This document shows positions 32,726-42,304 of a DNA stretch of 64,000 nt, in pieces. The DNA lies in the NCBI RefSeq assembly GCF_014203895.1, contig NZ_JACHJY010000001.1, positions 62,001 through 126,000 of the forward strand. Reading direction: 5' to 3'. The DNA comes from Streptomyces nymphaeiformis. GTDB taxonomy: Bacteria > Actinomycetota > Actinomycetes > Streptomycetales > Streptomycetaceae. The notes beneath the pieces are model-generated. The model was not told the origin of the DNA, ran no database searches, and worked only from the letters and a program-made list of their open reading frames with translations. A program made the translations under genes and the position numbers. Within the stretch, counting starts at the first letter, position 1. Each line of letters begins with the position of its first letter.

Positions 32726-34028
32726 GCCCGCTCTTGCCGGCGGCCGGTGTGCCGGTGGCCGCTGCCGCGCGCGGCGCGTCCATCGCCCGCCAGGACGGGA
32801 AGACCAGCGGGCAGAGCGTGGCCAGGAAGTAGACCCCGGCGAGGCCGAGCAGCGTCGCCGTGATGCCCATCCGCTCCACCAGGAAGCCCGCGGCGAGTCC
32901 GCCGAGCGGGGTCGTGAGCAGCACGCTGGCCGTGCTGGCGCTGCCGACCCGGCTGCGCAGCCCCTCGGGGACGATCTCGTAGAAGACCGCGCCGAGGATC
33001 GGGTTGAGCACCCCGGCCCCGAGGCCGCCGAGCGCCATCACCACGAGCAGCGGCGGGGTGGTGTCGGTGAGGGCCGCCGTCACGTACACGGGGGCGCCGC
33101 AGAGCAGGAAGCCGACGGCGAGGACCGGCCGGCGCGGGAAGCGGTGGCCGACCGCCGCGTACAGCAGGGCGCCGGCGAGGGCGGAGCCGCCGAAGACGGC
33201 GACGAGCAGGCCGAGCGCCGCCGAACCGCCGAGCTCCTCCCGGGCGTGCACCGGCAGCAGGACCGAACTCCAGCTCTGGGCGAGGCCGTTGGTGACCATC
33301 ACCATGAGGTTGACGCCGAGGAGCAGCCGGGTGCGGAGCATGAACGCGTAGCCCTCGCGCAGGTCCGCCCGGTACACGGCCAGGGACAACGGCGGTGCTC
33401 CGCGCACCGGTTCGGCGGACGGGATGCCGCGCAGGCCCAGGAGGACGAGGAGCGCGGAGACGCCGAAGGTCGCGGCGTCGATGTACAGGACGGAGTCGGC
33501 GCCGAGGAGCGCCACGAGCAGGCCGGCGAGCGCGGCGCCGGTCATCCGGGCGCCGCGCGAGACGGCGTCGTAGAAGCTGGTGGCGCGGCCGAGCGGGGTG
33601 CCGGCCCGTTCGGCGAGGTCGGGTGTGAGGACGTTGCGGGCGGTCTCGCCGGGGGCGTGGAAGAGGCCGGTGACGGCCATCAGCGCGCACAGCATCCAGA
33701 ACCGGAGCACTCCGGCGTGGTTGAGCAGCGGGATGGCGGTGAGCGCGAGGGCGCAGACCAGGTCGGAGGCGATGGAGACCCGTCGGCGGCCGATCCGGTC
33801 GATGACGGGGCCGCCGACGAGGGCCGAGAGGAGGACGGGCAGCGCGGCGCAGAAGGCGACGAACCCGGCCTTGCCGGGGCTGCCCGTGGTCTCCAGGGCG
33901 AACCACGGGACGGCGATGAGGGTGAGCGAATTGCCGCTGATGGAGATGGCGTTGGCGGCCAGGACGGTGGCCAGTGGTGTGCGGTCGCGCTTCGTCGTAC
34001 GCGCTTCGTGTCCCCCCGGCGCGGTCAT
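32658..34028 (-). CDS. MFS efflux transporter
   Basis: A 456-residue permease of the enterobactin-exporter/drug-efflux type with about 12 spans and the loop VIDRIGRRRVSIASD after helix 2. A Pro/Ala/Gly-rich tail of about 35 residues runs into the Lon-like gene on the other strand. Its ATG (34028) overlaps the stop of a 60-residue gene (ATGA), which itself follows the ArsR regulator, so regulator, small protein and pump form one operon. Substrate unknown. Confidence 0.88.
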   Translation of the reverse strand: MTAPGGHEARTTKRDRTPLATVLAANAISISGNSLTLIAVPWFALETTGSPGKAGFVAFCAALPVLLSALVGGPVIDRIGRRRVSIASDLVCALALTAIPLLNHAGVLRFWMLCALMAVTGLFHAPGETARNVLTPDLAERAGTPLGRATSFYDAVSRGARMTGAALAGLLVALLGADSVLYIDAATFGVSALLVLLGLRGIPSAEPVRGAPPLSLAVYRADLREGYAFMLRTRLLLGVNLMVMVTNGLAQSWSSVLLPVHAREELGGSAALGLLVAVFGGSALAGALLYAAVGHRFPRRPVLAVGFLLCGAPVYVTAALTDTTPPLLVVMALGGLGAGVLNPILGAVFYEIVPEGLRSRVGSASTASVLLTTPLGGLAAGFLVERMGITATLLGLAGVYFLATLCPLVFPSWRAMDAPRAAAATGTPAAGKSGLSRTGPSTPAPAPGPAGTPPRR

Positions 34029-34207
34029 GCGGCGAAGGCGATCGGCTGTCGCGCGGGTGTGGCCAGGCGCAGGCCCAGCTCGACGAGCCTCCAGCCGAGC
34101 TGGACGCGGAGCGGCGGGGAGGCAGGGGCGGGGGCCCGGTTCTCGGCGGCGTGGTGGAGTTCGGCGGCGTTCAGGTGGTGCAGCTGGAGGTGGATGTCGG
34201 CGTGCAT
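34025..34207 (-). CDS. Small 60-residue protein in the ArsR-MFS operon
   Basis: MHADIHLQLHHLNAAELHHA starts this His-rich polar protein, which continues with PLRVQLGWRLVELGLRLA. ATG 34207 has a strong GGAAGGAA site, and its stop overlaps the start of the MFS gene, so it is likely translated and couples the pump. Seven His residues fall in the first 20 positions, which might allow metal binding; this is inference. No family recognised. Confidence 0.72.
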   Translation of the reverse strand: MHADIHLQLHHLNAAELHHAAENRAPAPASPPLRVQLGWRLVELGLRLATPARQPIAFAA

Positions 34208-34226
34208 GATGCCGTGGTTCCTTCCG

Positions 34227-34910
34227 TCAGTTGTCGTGCTGCGGGAACGCGTGCAGGTGCATCCGTACGCGCTCGGCGCCCGGCGCGTCGGGGTCGGAGG
34301 TGGCGCTGTACTCGTCGATCAGCGCGTGGATCTTCTCGTTCAGCTCGCGCAGCCGCTCCGGCGGGAGGTTCAGCCTGAAGTCGCTGAAGTCCGAGGCGCC
34401 GGCCCAGGCGTCGTCCCAGGTGTGGCGGGTGGCGACCCAGGTCGACAGCTCCTGGGTGTGGATGGTCGCGATCTCGTGCATGACGACGTCGAGGGCGCCC
34501 TGGACCTCGGGATCGGGGTTCCGGTGGAGCGTCTCGTCGAAGTGCGTCCCCCGGTGGGCCGCCTTCCACCACCGCTCCCGGCCCTTGCCGCGCGTCGGGT
34601 CGTCCACGATGAAGTCGTGGGCGGCGAGCTGGCGCAGGTGGTAGCTGGTGGCCCCGCTGGACTCGCCGAGCCGCTCGGCCAGTTGGGAGGCGGTGGCGGG
34701 CCCGTAGCGGCGCAGGGCGCGCAGCAGCTGGATGCGCAGGGGGTGGGCGAGGGCGCGCAGGGAGCGCGGGTCGAGCGTGCGGCTCAGGGACTCGACGGGC
34801 TGCGCGTCGGGCTGCGCACTGGGCTGTGCGTCGGGCTGAGTCCCGGGCTGGGTCTCGGGCTGCGCGTGCGGCTGCTTCTCGGGCTGCTCTTCGGGCTGCT
34901 CTTCGGGCAT
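34227..34910 (-). CDS. ArsR-type (HTH_20) transcriptional regulator with Gln-Pro repeat N-terminus
   Basis: A 227-residue regulator. Residues 1-38 are a run of x-x-Gln-Pro repeats (EEQPEKQPHAQPETQP) that is not part of the DNA-binding fold. The winged helix (about residues 45-115) contains LAHPLRIQLLRALRRYGPAT and SGATSYHLRQLAAHDFI. The C-terminal half is the helical dimer/effector domain typical of this subgroup. ATG 34910 follows GGTGAAG; an upstream TTG is less likely. The large inverted repeat directly before it should be its own operator, and the downstream MFS pump its target. Confidence 0.88.
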   Translation of the reverse strand: MPEEQPEEQPEKQPHAQPETQPGTQPDAQPSAQPDAQPVESLSRTLDPRSLRALAHPLRIQLLRALRRYGPATASQLAERLGESSGATSYHLRQLAAHDFIVDDPTRGKGRERWWKAAHRGTHFDETLHRNPDPEVQGALDVVMHEIATIHTQELSTWVATRHTWDDAWAGASDFSDFRLNLPPERLRELNEKIHALIDEYSATSDPDAPGAERVRMHLHAFPQHDN

Positions 34911-34921
34911 GGCTTCACCGT

Positions 34922-34976
34922 AGAGTTGCAAAGAAGTCTCTGCAAGGGTTTTTTGCAGAGACTTCTTTGCAACTCT
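34922..34976. promoter_or_regulatory. Large inverted-repeat operator of the ArsR-MFS operon
   Basis: Two exact 24-base arms (34922-34945 and 34953-34976) flank a 7-base spacer. Each arm itself contains a near-palindrome, TTGCAAAGAAGTCTCTGCAA, so the site may hold two regulator dimers. It lies 12 bases before the ArsR start and 18 bases after the stop of the Lrp gene transcribed toward it, so it could also act as that gene's terminator. Confidence 0.8.
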
Positions 34977-34993
34977 GGGAGGGCGTGTCGCGC

Positions 34994-35515
34994 CTACGCC
35001 GTCGGCTCACCCGCCGCCGCCTGCTCCACCAGCGGGATGATCCGCAGCGGAACAGGGTTCTCCATCACGATCGCCGTCGACGCGCGCACGATCCCCTCGA
35101 AGGCCACCACCTTGTCGATCACCCGCTGGAGGTCCGCGTTCGAGCGGGCGACCAGCCGGCAGAGCATGTCGCCGTGGCCCGTCGTCGTGTGCAGCTCCAG
35201 GACCTCCGGCACCGTCGCCAGATGGCCCCGTACGTCCGCGCCCTGGCCCTGCTTGATCTCCAGGGTCGCGAAGGCCGTCACCGGATAGCCCAGCGCCGCC
35301 GGGTCCACCTGCGGCCCGAACCCCCTGATCACCCCGCTCGCCTGGAGCCGGTCGAGCCGCGCCTGAACCGTCCCGCGCGCCACCCCCAGGCGCCGCGAGG
35401 CCTCCAGGACCCCGATGCGCGGCTCGCGCGCGAGGAGCGCGATCAGCCGGCCGTCCAAATGATCGATCGCCACAGCGGTCTCCCCGTGGTCAGGATGTAC
35501 AAGTCGCACGGCCAT
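34994..35515 (-). CDS. hpdR: Lrp/AsnC-family regulator next to hppD
   Basis: A 173-residue Lrp-type protein: N-terminal helix-turn-helix (IDHLDGRLIALLAREPRIGV, then EASRRLGVARGTVQARLDRL) and a C-terminal RAM effector domain (LEIKQGQGADVRGHLATVP). It diverges from hppD, separated by 79 bases. An Lrp regulator in this place represses hppD in S. coelicolor (named HpdR, from memory). ATG 35515 is chosen, though no clear ribosome site precedes it. Confidence 0.85.
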   Translation of the reverse strand: MAVRLVHPDHGETAVAIDHLDGRLIALLAREPRIGVLEASRRLGVARGTVQARLDRLQASGVIRGFGPQVDPAALGYPVTAFATLEIKQGQGADVRGHLATVPEVLELHTTTGHGDMLCRLVARSNADLQRVIDKVVAFEGIVRASTAIVMENPVPLRIIPLVEQAAAGEPTA

Positions 35516-35540
35516 ACTGGCCGGTCGCTGTGCAGATTGA

Positions 35541-36740
<1,200 letters not shown>

Positions 36741-36750
36741 CCGCCCCCCC

Positions 36751-36999
36751 CCGTTGTGGGCATGCGTTCCGCCGGGGCGAAGGGGGTCCCCCTGCTCGAG
36801 CGAAGCCGAGAGCTTGGGGGAGGGTGGGCACAACGGAACGGCGCCCTTGCCGGCGCCAGAGGCTCCGGGCCTGGACCCGCACCCCGTGCACAGCGCACTG
36901 GTGGTGCGGGTCCAGGCGCGGAACGCGGAGGCGCCGCTGAAGGGCGCCGTCCCGTGTGCCCACCCGTCCCGCCCTGCGGGACGATTGCCCACACGGGCG
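36751..36999. repeat. Composite palindromic repeat element with nested insertion
   Basis: The left copy starts CCGTTGTGGGCATGCGTTCC and runs through CACAACGG (36829-36836) and a GGCGCC-rich part to CCTGGACCCGCACC (36870-36883). The right copy is inverted: GGTGCGGGTCCAGG (36903-36916) on to CCCACACGG. A second repeat unit (about 36781-36822, containing GCTCGAGCGAAGCCGAGAGC flanked by CCCCC/GGGGG) interrupts the left copy. It fills the gap between the convergent 3' ends of hppD and the TPR gene. No gene here. Confidence 0.85.
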
Positions 37000-37037
37000 C
37001 GGGCCTGAGTCCCGGCCCAGACGGGGGTGGGCCGGGG

Positions 37038-38426
37038 CTAGGTCCGTCGTGGCTTCGACGGCTCCGGGCGGAGCTCCGCCGGGAGGTCGTTCGGGAGGTC
37101 GCCCAGCGCCGTCAGGGACGTCTCCGCCCGCCGCGCGTGCAGCGGTGAGAAGGACGGGTTCAGACGCAGCGCCTCCGCCAAGTGCCGCCGCGCCGGCCCC
37201 GGCTGGTCCAGGGCCCGTTCGATCTCGCCCCGGTGGTACGCGAAGAGCGCACTCCGCACCCCCTCCTCCGTGGCCCGTCTCGCGTACCCCAGCGCCTCCC
37301 TCGACGCGCCCGAGCGGTGCAGCGCCCACCCCAGCGCGTCCGCGGCCCGCACCGAGCGGTGCCCGCGCGCCCATTCGGCCCGCATCCGCACGGCCGCCGC
37401 CGCCGGATCGCCGTGGTCCGCGTCGAGGAGCCCGAGGGTCACCTCCGCGCCCGTCCAGGTGCCCGCACGCAGCTGTTCGTACAGCGCCCGCGCCTCCCCG
37501 TCGCGGCCCAGCGACTCGTACAGTTCGCCCGCCTCGAGGAAGTACTCCGGCAGCGGCAGCCGCGCCAGGGCCGCCTGCCAGCCGCGCACCGCCTCGTCCG
37601 CCCGGCCGAGCGCAGCGAGCGCCCGCGCCCGGCCGGCGAGCGAGGGCCCGTGGTCCCGTACGAGCCGCAGCGCCGCCCCGTACCGCCCGAGGGCCTCCGC
37701 CGGTTCGCCCCGCTCCCACGCCAGGTCCCCGAGCCGCGCGAGGGCCGCCGCCTTCTCCGTGTCCGTCTCGGCGAGCGCCGCCGCGTCGAGGGCCGCCGCG
37801 TCGGCGTCCTCCCGCCAGCCCCGGTCGCGGTAGGTCTCCGCGGCCCTGCCCCGCACCATCGCGCCCGCGTGGAGCCCCTCCAGGCTCTCCATGGCCTTCT
37901 GGGCCGCCGGGTACTCCCCGAGCCCGTTGTACGCGTCGATGAGGACCGGATACACCGGCCAGCGGCTCGGATCGGCCTTCCGCACCCGCTCGCCCCACTC
38001 CTTCGCCGCCCTCCAGTCGCCCCGCGCCCCCGCGAGCGCCCCGAGACCCAGCTGAGCATCCGGATTGCCGCGCGCGGCGGGCCGTTCGGCGAGCGAGCGG
38101 CGCAGCGCCCGCTCGGCCCGCGGATAGTCCCGTACGTCTCCGAGCCGGCTGCCCCGCTCCGTGTACGCCGCGCCCAACTCCGCCCAGGACGCCTCGTCCT
38201 CCGGGTGGGCCCGCAGCCACTTCTCCCGGTCCGCGATCAGCGCGGCCAGGTCCGGCAGCGCGGCCTGCGCGCCCGCGTGGGCCGCGATCACCGCCCGCTC
38301 CGCCGGTCCGGGCGGGGGCGGCGGGCCCTGCCCGGCGAACTCCGGGACGTACAGCAGCGCCGTCGCCGCGAGCACCGCGCCCACCCCGGCCGCCAGGACC
38401 GTCCTCGACACGTTCTCGGTCTTCAT
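37038..38426 (-). CDS. TPR-repeat protein with N-terminal membrane anchor
   Basis: A 462-residue protein. One span (TVLAAGVGAVLAATALLYV) is followed by a Pro-rich linker (GQGPPPPPGPAE) and about ten tetratricopeptide repeats, recognisable by W/L-G-Y/A-A-P spacing (for example ASWAELGAAYTERGSRL and AEALGRYGAALRL). It is probably a protein-interaction scaffold, with the repeats outside the cell. ATG 38426 (MKTENV) is taken; a GTG nine bases earlier is an alternative. The partner is unknown. Confidence 0.85.
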   Translation of the reverse strand: MKTENVSRTVLAAGVGAVLAATALLYVPEFAGQGPPPPPGPAERAVIAAHAGAQAALPDLAALIADREKWLRAHPEDEASWAELGAAYTERGSRLGDVRDYPRAERALRRSLAERPAARGNPDAQLGLGALAGARGDWRAAKEWGERVRKADPSRWPVYPVLIDAYNGLGEYPAAQKAMESLEGLHAGAMVRGRAAETYRDRGWREDADAAALDAAALAETDTEKAAALARLGDLAWERGEPAEALGRYGAALRLVRDHGPSLAGRARALAALGRADEAVRGWQAALARLPLPEYFLEAGELYESLGRDGEARALYEQLRAGTWTGAEVTLGLLDADHGDPAAAAVRMRAEWARGHRSVRAADALGWALHRSGASREALGYARRATEEGVRSALFAYHRGEIERALDQPGPARRHLAEALRLNPSFSPLHARRAETSLTALGDLPNDLPAELRPEPSKPRRT

Positions 38427-38524
38427 GGCGCTCACTGTGCGCCCGCGTCCGCCCGTACGAAGAGCGCGCGAAGCGCCCGCTCCGGCGGGTTCACACCGAT
38501 GGACGCCGGTGCCACGCTGGACGC

Positions 38525-39892
38525 ATGGACGATCTTCTGACGCGGCTGCGCGCCGGGCTTCCCGCCGAGGCGCTGCTCACCGATCCGGACGTGACCGACT
38601 CCTACGCGCGCGACATGGCGAGTTTCTGCGCGGCCGGCACCCCCGCGGCCGTCGTGCTCCCCCGTACGGTCGAACAGGTCCAGCACGTCATGCGCACCGC
38701 GACCGAACTCCGTGTCCCCGTCGTCCCGCAGGGCGCCCGCACGGGCCTGTCAGGCGGCGCGAACGCCTCCGACGGCTGCATCGTGCTCTCCCTCGTCAAG
38801 ATGGACCGCATCCTGGAGATCAACCCGGTCGACCGGATCGCCGTCGTCGAACCGGGCGTCGTCAACGCCGTGCTGTCCCGTGCCGTCGCCGAACACGGCC
38901 TTTACTACCCGCCGGACCCCTCCAGCTGGGAGACCTGCACCATCGGCGGGAACATCGGCACCGCCTCCGGCGGCCTGTGCTGCGTCAAGTACGGGGTGAC
39001 CGCCGAGTACGTGCTCGGTCTGGACGTCGTCCTCGCCGACGGGCGGCTCCTGCGCACCGGCCGGCGTACCGCCAAGGGCGTCGCCGGGTACGACCTGACC
39101 AGGCTCTTCGTCGGCTCCGAGGGCAGTCTCGGCATCGTCGTCGGGGCCGTGCTCGCGCTGAAGCCGCAGCCCCCGGCGCAGCTCGCGCTCGCCGCCGAGT
39201 TCCCCTCCGCGGCCGCCGCCTGCGAGGCCGTCTGCGCGATCATGGAGCGCGGCCACACCCCTTCGCTGCTCGAACTCATGGACCGCACCACCGTCCAGGC
39301 GGTCAACAAGCTGGCGCGCATGGGTCTGCCCGACACCACCGAGGCCCTCCTCCTGTGCGCCTTCGACACCCCGGACCCGGCCGCCGATCTGGCCGCCGTC
39401 GGGGAGTTGTGCGCGGCGGCGGGCGCCACCGAGGTCGTCCCCGCCGCGGACGCCGCCGAGTCCGAACTCCTCCTCCAGGCGCGCCGGCTCTCCCTCACCG
39501 CCCTGGAGACGATCAAGTCCGCGACGATGATCGACGACGTGTGCGTGCCGCGGACGCGGCTCGCCGAGATGCTCGACGGCACGGCCGCGATCGCCGAGAA
39601 GTACCGTCTGACCATCGGCGTCTGCGCGCACGCGGGCGACGGCAACACCCATCCCGTCGTCTGCTTCGACCACGCCGACGAGGACGAGTCGCGGCGGGCG
39701 CGGGAGTCCTTCGACGAGATCATGGCGCTCGGGCTCGCCCTCGGCGGCACGATCACCGGCGAGCACGGCGTGGGCGTCCTCAAGAAGGAGTGGCTGGCAC
39801 GGGAGCTGGGCCCGGTCGGCCTCGAACTCCAGCGCGGGATCAAGGCCACCTTCGACCCGCTGGGGCTGCTCAACCCCGGAAAGCTGTTCTGA
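38525..39892 (+). CDS. FAD-linked oxidase, GlcD/D-lactate dehydrogenase type
   Basis: A 455-residue flavoprotein: FAD-binding PCMH domain (residues about 40-215, with VPQGARTGLSGGA and TIGGNIGTASGGLCCVKYG) and a FAD-oxidase C-terminal domain ending HAGDGNTHP, GTITGEHGVG and GLLNPGKLF. These fit glycolate oxidase subunit GlcD or D-2-hydroxyacid dehydrogenases. No GlcE/GlcF partner is adjacent, so a single-subunit D-2-hydroxyacid dehydrogenase is more likely. CACGCT lies seven bases before the ATG, so the transcript may be leaderless. Confidence 0.9.
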   Translation: MDDLLTRLRAGLPAEALLTDPDVTDSYARDMASFCAAGTPAAVVLPRTVEQVQHVMRTATELRVPVVPQGARTGLSGGANASDGCIVLSLVKMDRILEINPVDRIAVVEPGVVNAVLSRAVAEHGLYYPPDPSSWETCTIGGNIGTASGGLCCVKYGVTAEYVLGLDVVLADGRLLRTGRRTAKGVAGYDLTRLFVGSEGSLGIVVGAVLALKPQPPAQLALAAEFPSAAAACEAVCAIMERGHTPSLLELMDRTTVQAVNKLARMGLPDTTEALLLCAFDTPDPAADLAAVGELCAAAGATEVVPAADAAESELLLQARRLSLTALETIKSATMIDDVCVPRTRLAEMLDGTAAIAEKYRLTIGVCAHAGDGNTHPVVCFDHADEDESRRARESFDEIMALGLALGGTITGEHGVGVLKKEWLARELGPVGLELQRGIKATFDPLGLLNPGKLF

Positions 39893-39903
39893 ACGAGCCG
39901 GGT

Positions 39904-40395
39904 TCACAGCTCGCCGTCCTGGGACTCGTCCGACGGCCACGGGTCGCGCAGCCACAGGTCGTCGGCGACCACGGTGGTCGCCAGGATCTCCGCGAGCCCG
40001 TCGTCGATGCCGAGCCGCTCGGACTCGGTGCCCGGCGGCACCGCGCGCAGGGTCCGCTCCAGCCAGGCGGACACCTGCGCGGACGGGGCTTCGAGCAGGG
40101 CGTCGCCGTCGGGGGAGGAGAGCGCCATCAGGATGACGCTGCGGCCGTCGACCTTCGTGGGCCAGATGCGGACGTCCCCGTGGCCGCAGGCCCGGAAGAC
40201 GCCCTCGACGAGCAGTTCGCGCGCGAAGGTCCAGTTGACCGGGTGGTCCGTGCCGATGTGGAAGGTGATGTGGACGGCGTACGGGTCGTCGGTGCGGTAG
40301 GCGAGCCGGGCGGGGACGGGGACGGAGCGCTCGGGGGAGAGCACCAGCTTCAGCTCCAGCTCGCGCTCGACGGTGGTGTTGTCGGTGTTCTGCAT
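39904..40395 (-). CDS. ssgG: SsgA-like sporulation/cell-division protein
   Basis: A 163-residue SALP-family protein, found only in morphologically complex actinomycetes, where these proteins place septa and wall remodelling during sporulation. Family features: ELELKLVLSPERSVPVPARL, YRTDDPYAVHITFH, VNWTFARELL and GDVRIWP. It has a C-terminal extension (DDLWLRDPWPSDESQDGEL) beyond the usual about 140 residues. SsgG of S. coelicolor occupies the same position between a GlcD-type oxidase and an RDD protein, from memory (SCO2924), hence the symbol. GAAGGAG precedes the ATG. Confidence 0.88.
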   Translation of the reverse strand: MQNTDNTTVERELELKLVLSPERSVPVPARLAYRTDDPYAVHITFHIGTDHPVNWTFARELLVEGVFRACGHGDVRIWPTKVDGRSVILMALSSPDGDALLEAPSAQVSAWLERTLRAVPPGTESERLGIDDGLAEILATTVVADDLWLRDPWPSDESQDGEL

Positions 40396-40706
40396 GGCCG
40401 TGCTCCTTCTCGCGGACGGGCCCCGGACGGGCCTTCACCTGGAGAGAGCGGGGTGGCCGCGGTTCATTACGCGACTTCGCGAAGTTTTTTTCGGGAAGTT
40501 TTTCCGGAGGGTCTTCCGGGCAGGATGCAACGGCCCGAACATCACAGGGAGTGATCGGTTCCGGTGCGCGTCCCCCCGAAGGCGGGCTTTCTCGCGGGCT
40601 CTTTGTTCCCTCGGGGACGTTCTTCGTTACTGTCCTCCTTGGGTGCGGCACGCCCGGCGCGCGGCCGTGCGGATCAAAGGCGTTGTGACTGAACGGAGTC
40701 GGGGCA
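40396..40706. other. Divergent intergenic region between ssgG and an RDD gene
   Basis: A 311-base gap with a patch of low GC near 40460-40500: ACTTCGCGAAGT followed by seven T residues, then a second AAGTTTTTCC. This could be promoter DNA for ssgG or a weak terminator in the rightward sense. No gene seen. Confidence 0.5.
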
Positions 40707-42239
40707 GTGGCTACTCCTCCTGGAGGCGGCGGAGAGGTACCGCAGGCGGGGTACTACCCGGACCCGTCCATTCCCGGATACATCCGGTACTGGAACGGGG
40801 GCGCGTGGGTGCCCGGCACGAGCCGGCCCGCCCCCGCGGACGGCGAGGTTCCGTCCCAGCCGCCCGCCGCGGCGATCCCGGCCGGCCCGATCCTGGCCTC
40901 CGGCCCGGCCCCGGCCCCGGCCTCGACCCCGGTGCCGGCCTCGACCCCGGTGGCCTCCGCGCCCGCTCAGGCCGCGCCCGCTGCCGTGCCCGCGCACGTC
41001 GCCGGGCCCGCTCAGGCCTCTGCGCCCGCCCAGGCCTCTGCGCCCGCCCAGGCCTCTGCGCCCGCCCAGGCCTCTGCGCCCGTGCAGTCGGCGGCGCCCG
41101 CCCAGGCTTCCGCGCCCGCCCAGGCTTCCGCGCCCGCCGTGGCGCAGGCACAGGCGCAGGTGCAGGCGCCCCCGCACGTGCCCGCCCAGGCGCAGGCCCC
41201 CGCACCGACGCCCGCCCCCGCCCCCGTACCCACGGTGGAGGAGACCGGGCCCGTCTTCTTCGACGAGGAGCCGCTCGCGCCGGAGCCCGCCTCGGCCTGG
41301 CAGGCGGACTCCTCCCGGCAGACCGGATTCGGCGGCGACCTCGACCGGAAGGTCTCCTGGGGCACGCCCGGGACGCCCGACCCGCGCACCCCGGCGGAGT
41401 GGCCGGTCGCGGGCGGGAGCGAGCCGGAGGAGGAGCGGCCCGCCGCCCCTTCGCCCGTCCCGGACCCCCGGGCGACCGGGGGAGCGGCCCGCCTCGGCGG
41501 CATGCCCGTCACCCCGATCCCGACGCCCGCCCCGGCCCCCCGGCCCACGCCTCAGCCGCAACCCCAGCCGCACGTCCAGGCGCAGCCCCAGCCGGCCCCG
41601 GCACCCGCCGCACCGGCTCCGGCACCCGCCCCCACCCCTTCCTGGGCCCAGCAGCCCCAGCCCCAGTCCCCATCCCAGCCCCAGGAACAGCAGCCCGTCG
41701 TGCCCTGGAAGCCGCCCGTCGAGGACGTGTTCCAGGCGGCGGCCCGCGCGCAGTCCGCCGCACGCCCCGCCGGGCTCGGCCGGCGCCTGGTCGCCCGGCT
41801 GATCGACAGCGTCGTCCTGGGCGCGCTGGTCGGCGCGGCCTCCGTGCCCTTCGTGACCGCGGCGATCGACCACATCGAGGGCAAGATCGAGGCGGCCAGG
41901 CAGTCCGGCACGACCGTCCAGGTCTGGCTGCTCGACTCGACGACCTCCGTCCAGTTCGGCATCGCGCTCGCCTCTCTGTTCGTGATCGGCATCCTGTACG
42001 AGGCGCTGCCCACCGCCAAGTGGGGCCGCACCCTGGGCAAGAAGCTGTGCGGGATCGAGGTGCGGGACATCGAGGCGCACCAGCCGCCGACGTTCGGGAA
42101 GGCGCTCCGCCGCTGGCTCGTCTACAGCGTCCTGGGGCTCCTGGCCATCGGTGTCGTCAACGTCCTGTGGTGCCTCTTCGACCGCCCCTGGCGGCAGTGC
42201 TGGCACGACAAGGCGGCGCGCACCTTCGTGGCGCGCTGA
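40707..42239 (+). CDS. DUF2510 and RDD-domain membrane protein with Pro/Ala repeats
   Basis: A 510-residue protein. An N-terminal DUF2510-type motif (GYYPDPSIPGYIRYWNGGAW) is followed by about 300 residues of Ala/Pro/Gln repeats and a C-terminal RDD membrane domain (about residues 350-510: GLGRRLVARLIDSVVLGAL, LYEALPTAKWGRTLGKKL, PWRQCWHDKAARTFV) with about three spans. GTG 40707 follows GGAGTCGGGG. RDD proteins are thought to be small membrane transport or channel-like proteins; the role of this one is unknown. A second RDD gene follows 65 bases later. Confidence 0.85.
   Translation: MATPPGGGGEVPQAGYYPDPSIPGYIRYWNGGAWVPGTSRPAPADGEVPSQPPAAAIPAGPILASGPAPAPASTPVPASTPVASAPAQAAPAAVPAHVAGPAQASAPAQASAPAQASAPAQASAPVQSAAPAQASAPAQASAPAVAQAQAQVQAPPHVPAQAQAPAPTPAPAPVPTVEETGPVFFDEEPLAPEPASAWQADSSRQTGFGGDLDRKVSWGTPGTPDPRTPAEWPVAGGSEPEEERPAAPSPVPDPRATGGAARLGGMPVTPIPTPAPAPRPTPQPQPQPHVQAQPQPAPAPAAPAPAPAPTPSWAQQPQPQSPSQPQEQQPVVPWKPPVEDVFQAAARAQSAARPAGLGRRLVARLIDSVVLGALVGAASVPFVTAAIDHIEGKIEAARQSGTTVQVWLLDSTTSVQFGIALASLFVIGILYEALPTAKWGRTLGKKLCGIEVRDIEAHQPPTFGKALRRWLVYSVLGLLAIGVVNVLWCLFDRPWRQCWHDKAARTFVAR
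41013..41084 (+). repeat. Four tandem 18-bp units in the RDD gene
   Basis: CAGGCCTCTGCGCCCGCC repeats from 41013 with period 18, encoding Ala-Pro-Ala-Gln-Ala-Ser units; two diverged units follow near 41100-41140. Probably slippage-prone linker DNA. Confidence 0.9.
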
Positions 42240-42304
42240 CCGGAGGTCCCCCGAACGGGCGGCGATCTTTTGCGGGGCCGTCGCCCCCGGGATGCACTGC
42301 CCCC

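Noticed and set aside
41013-41084. Regular repeats as a CRISPR array
   Set aside because: Units are contiguous without spacers and in frame in a Pro/Ala-rich protein. No cas gene anywhere in the window.
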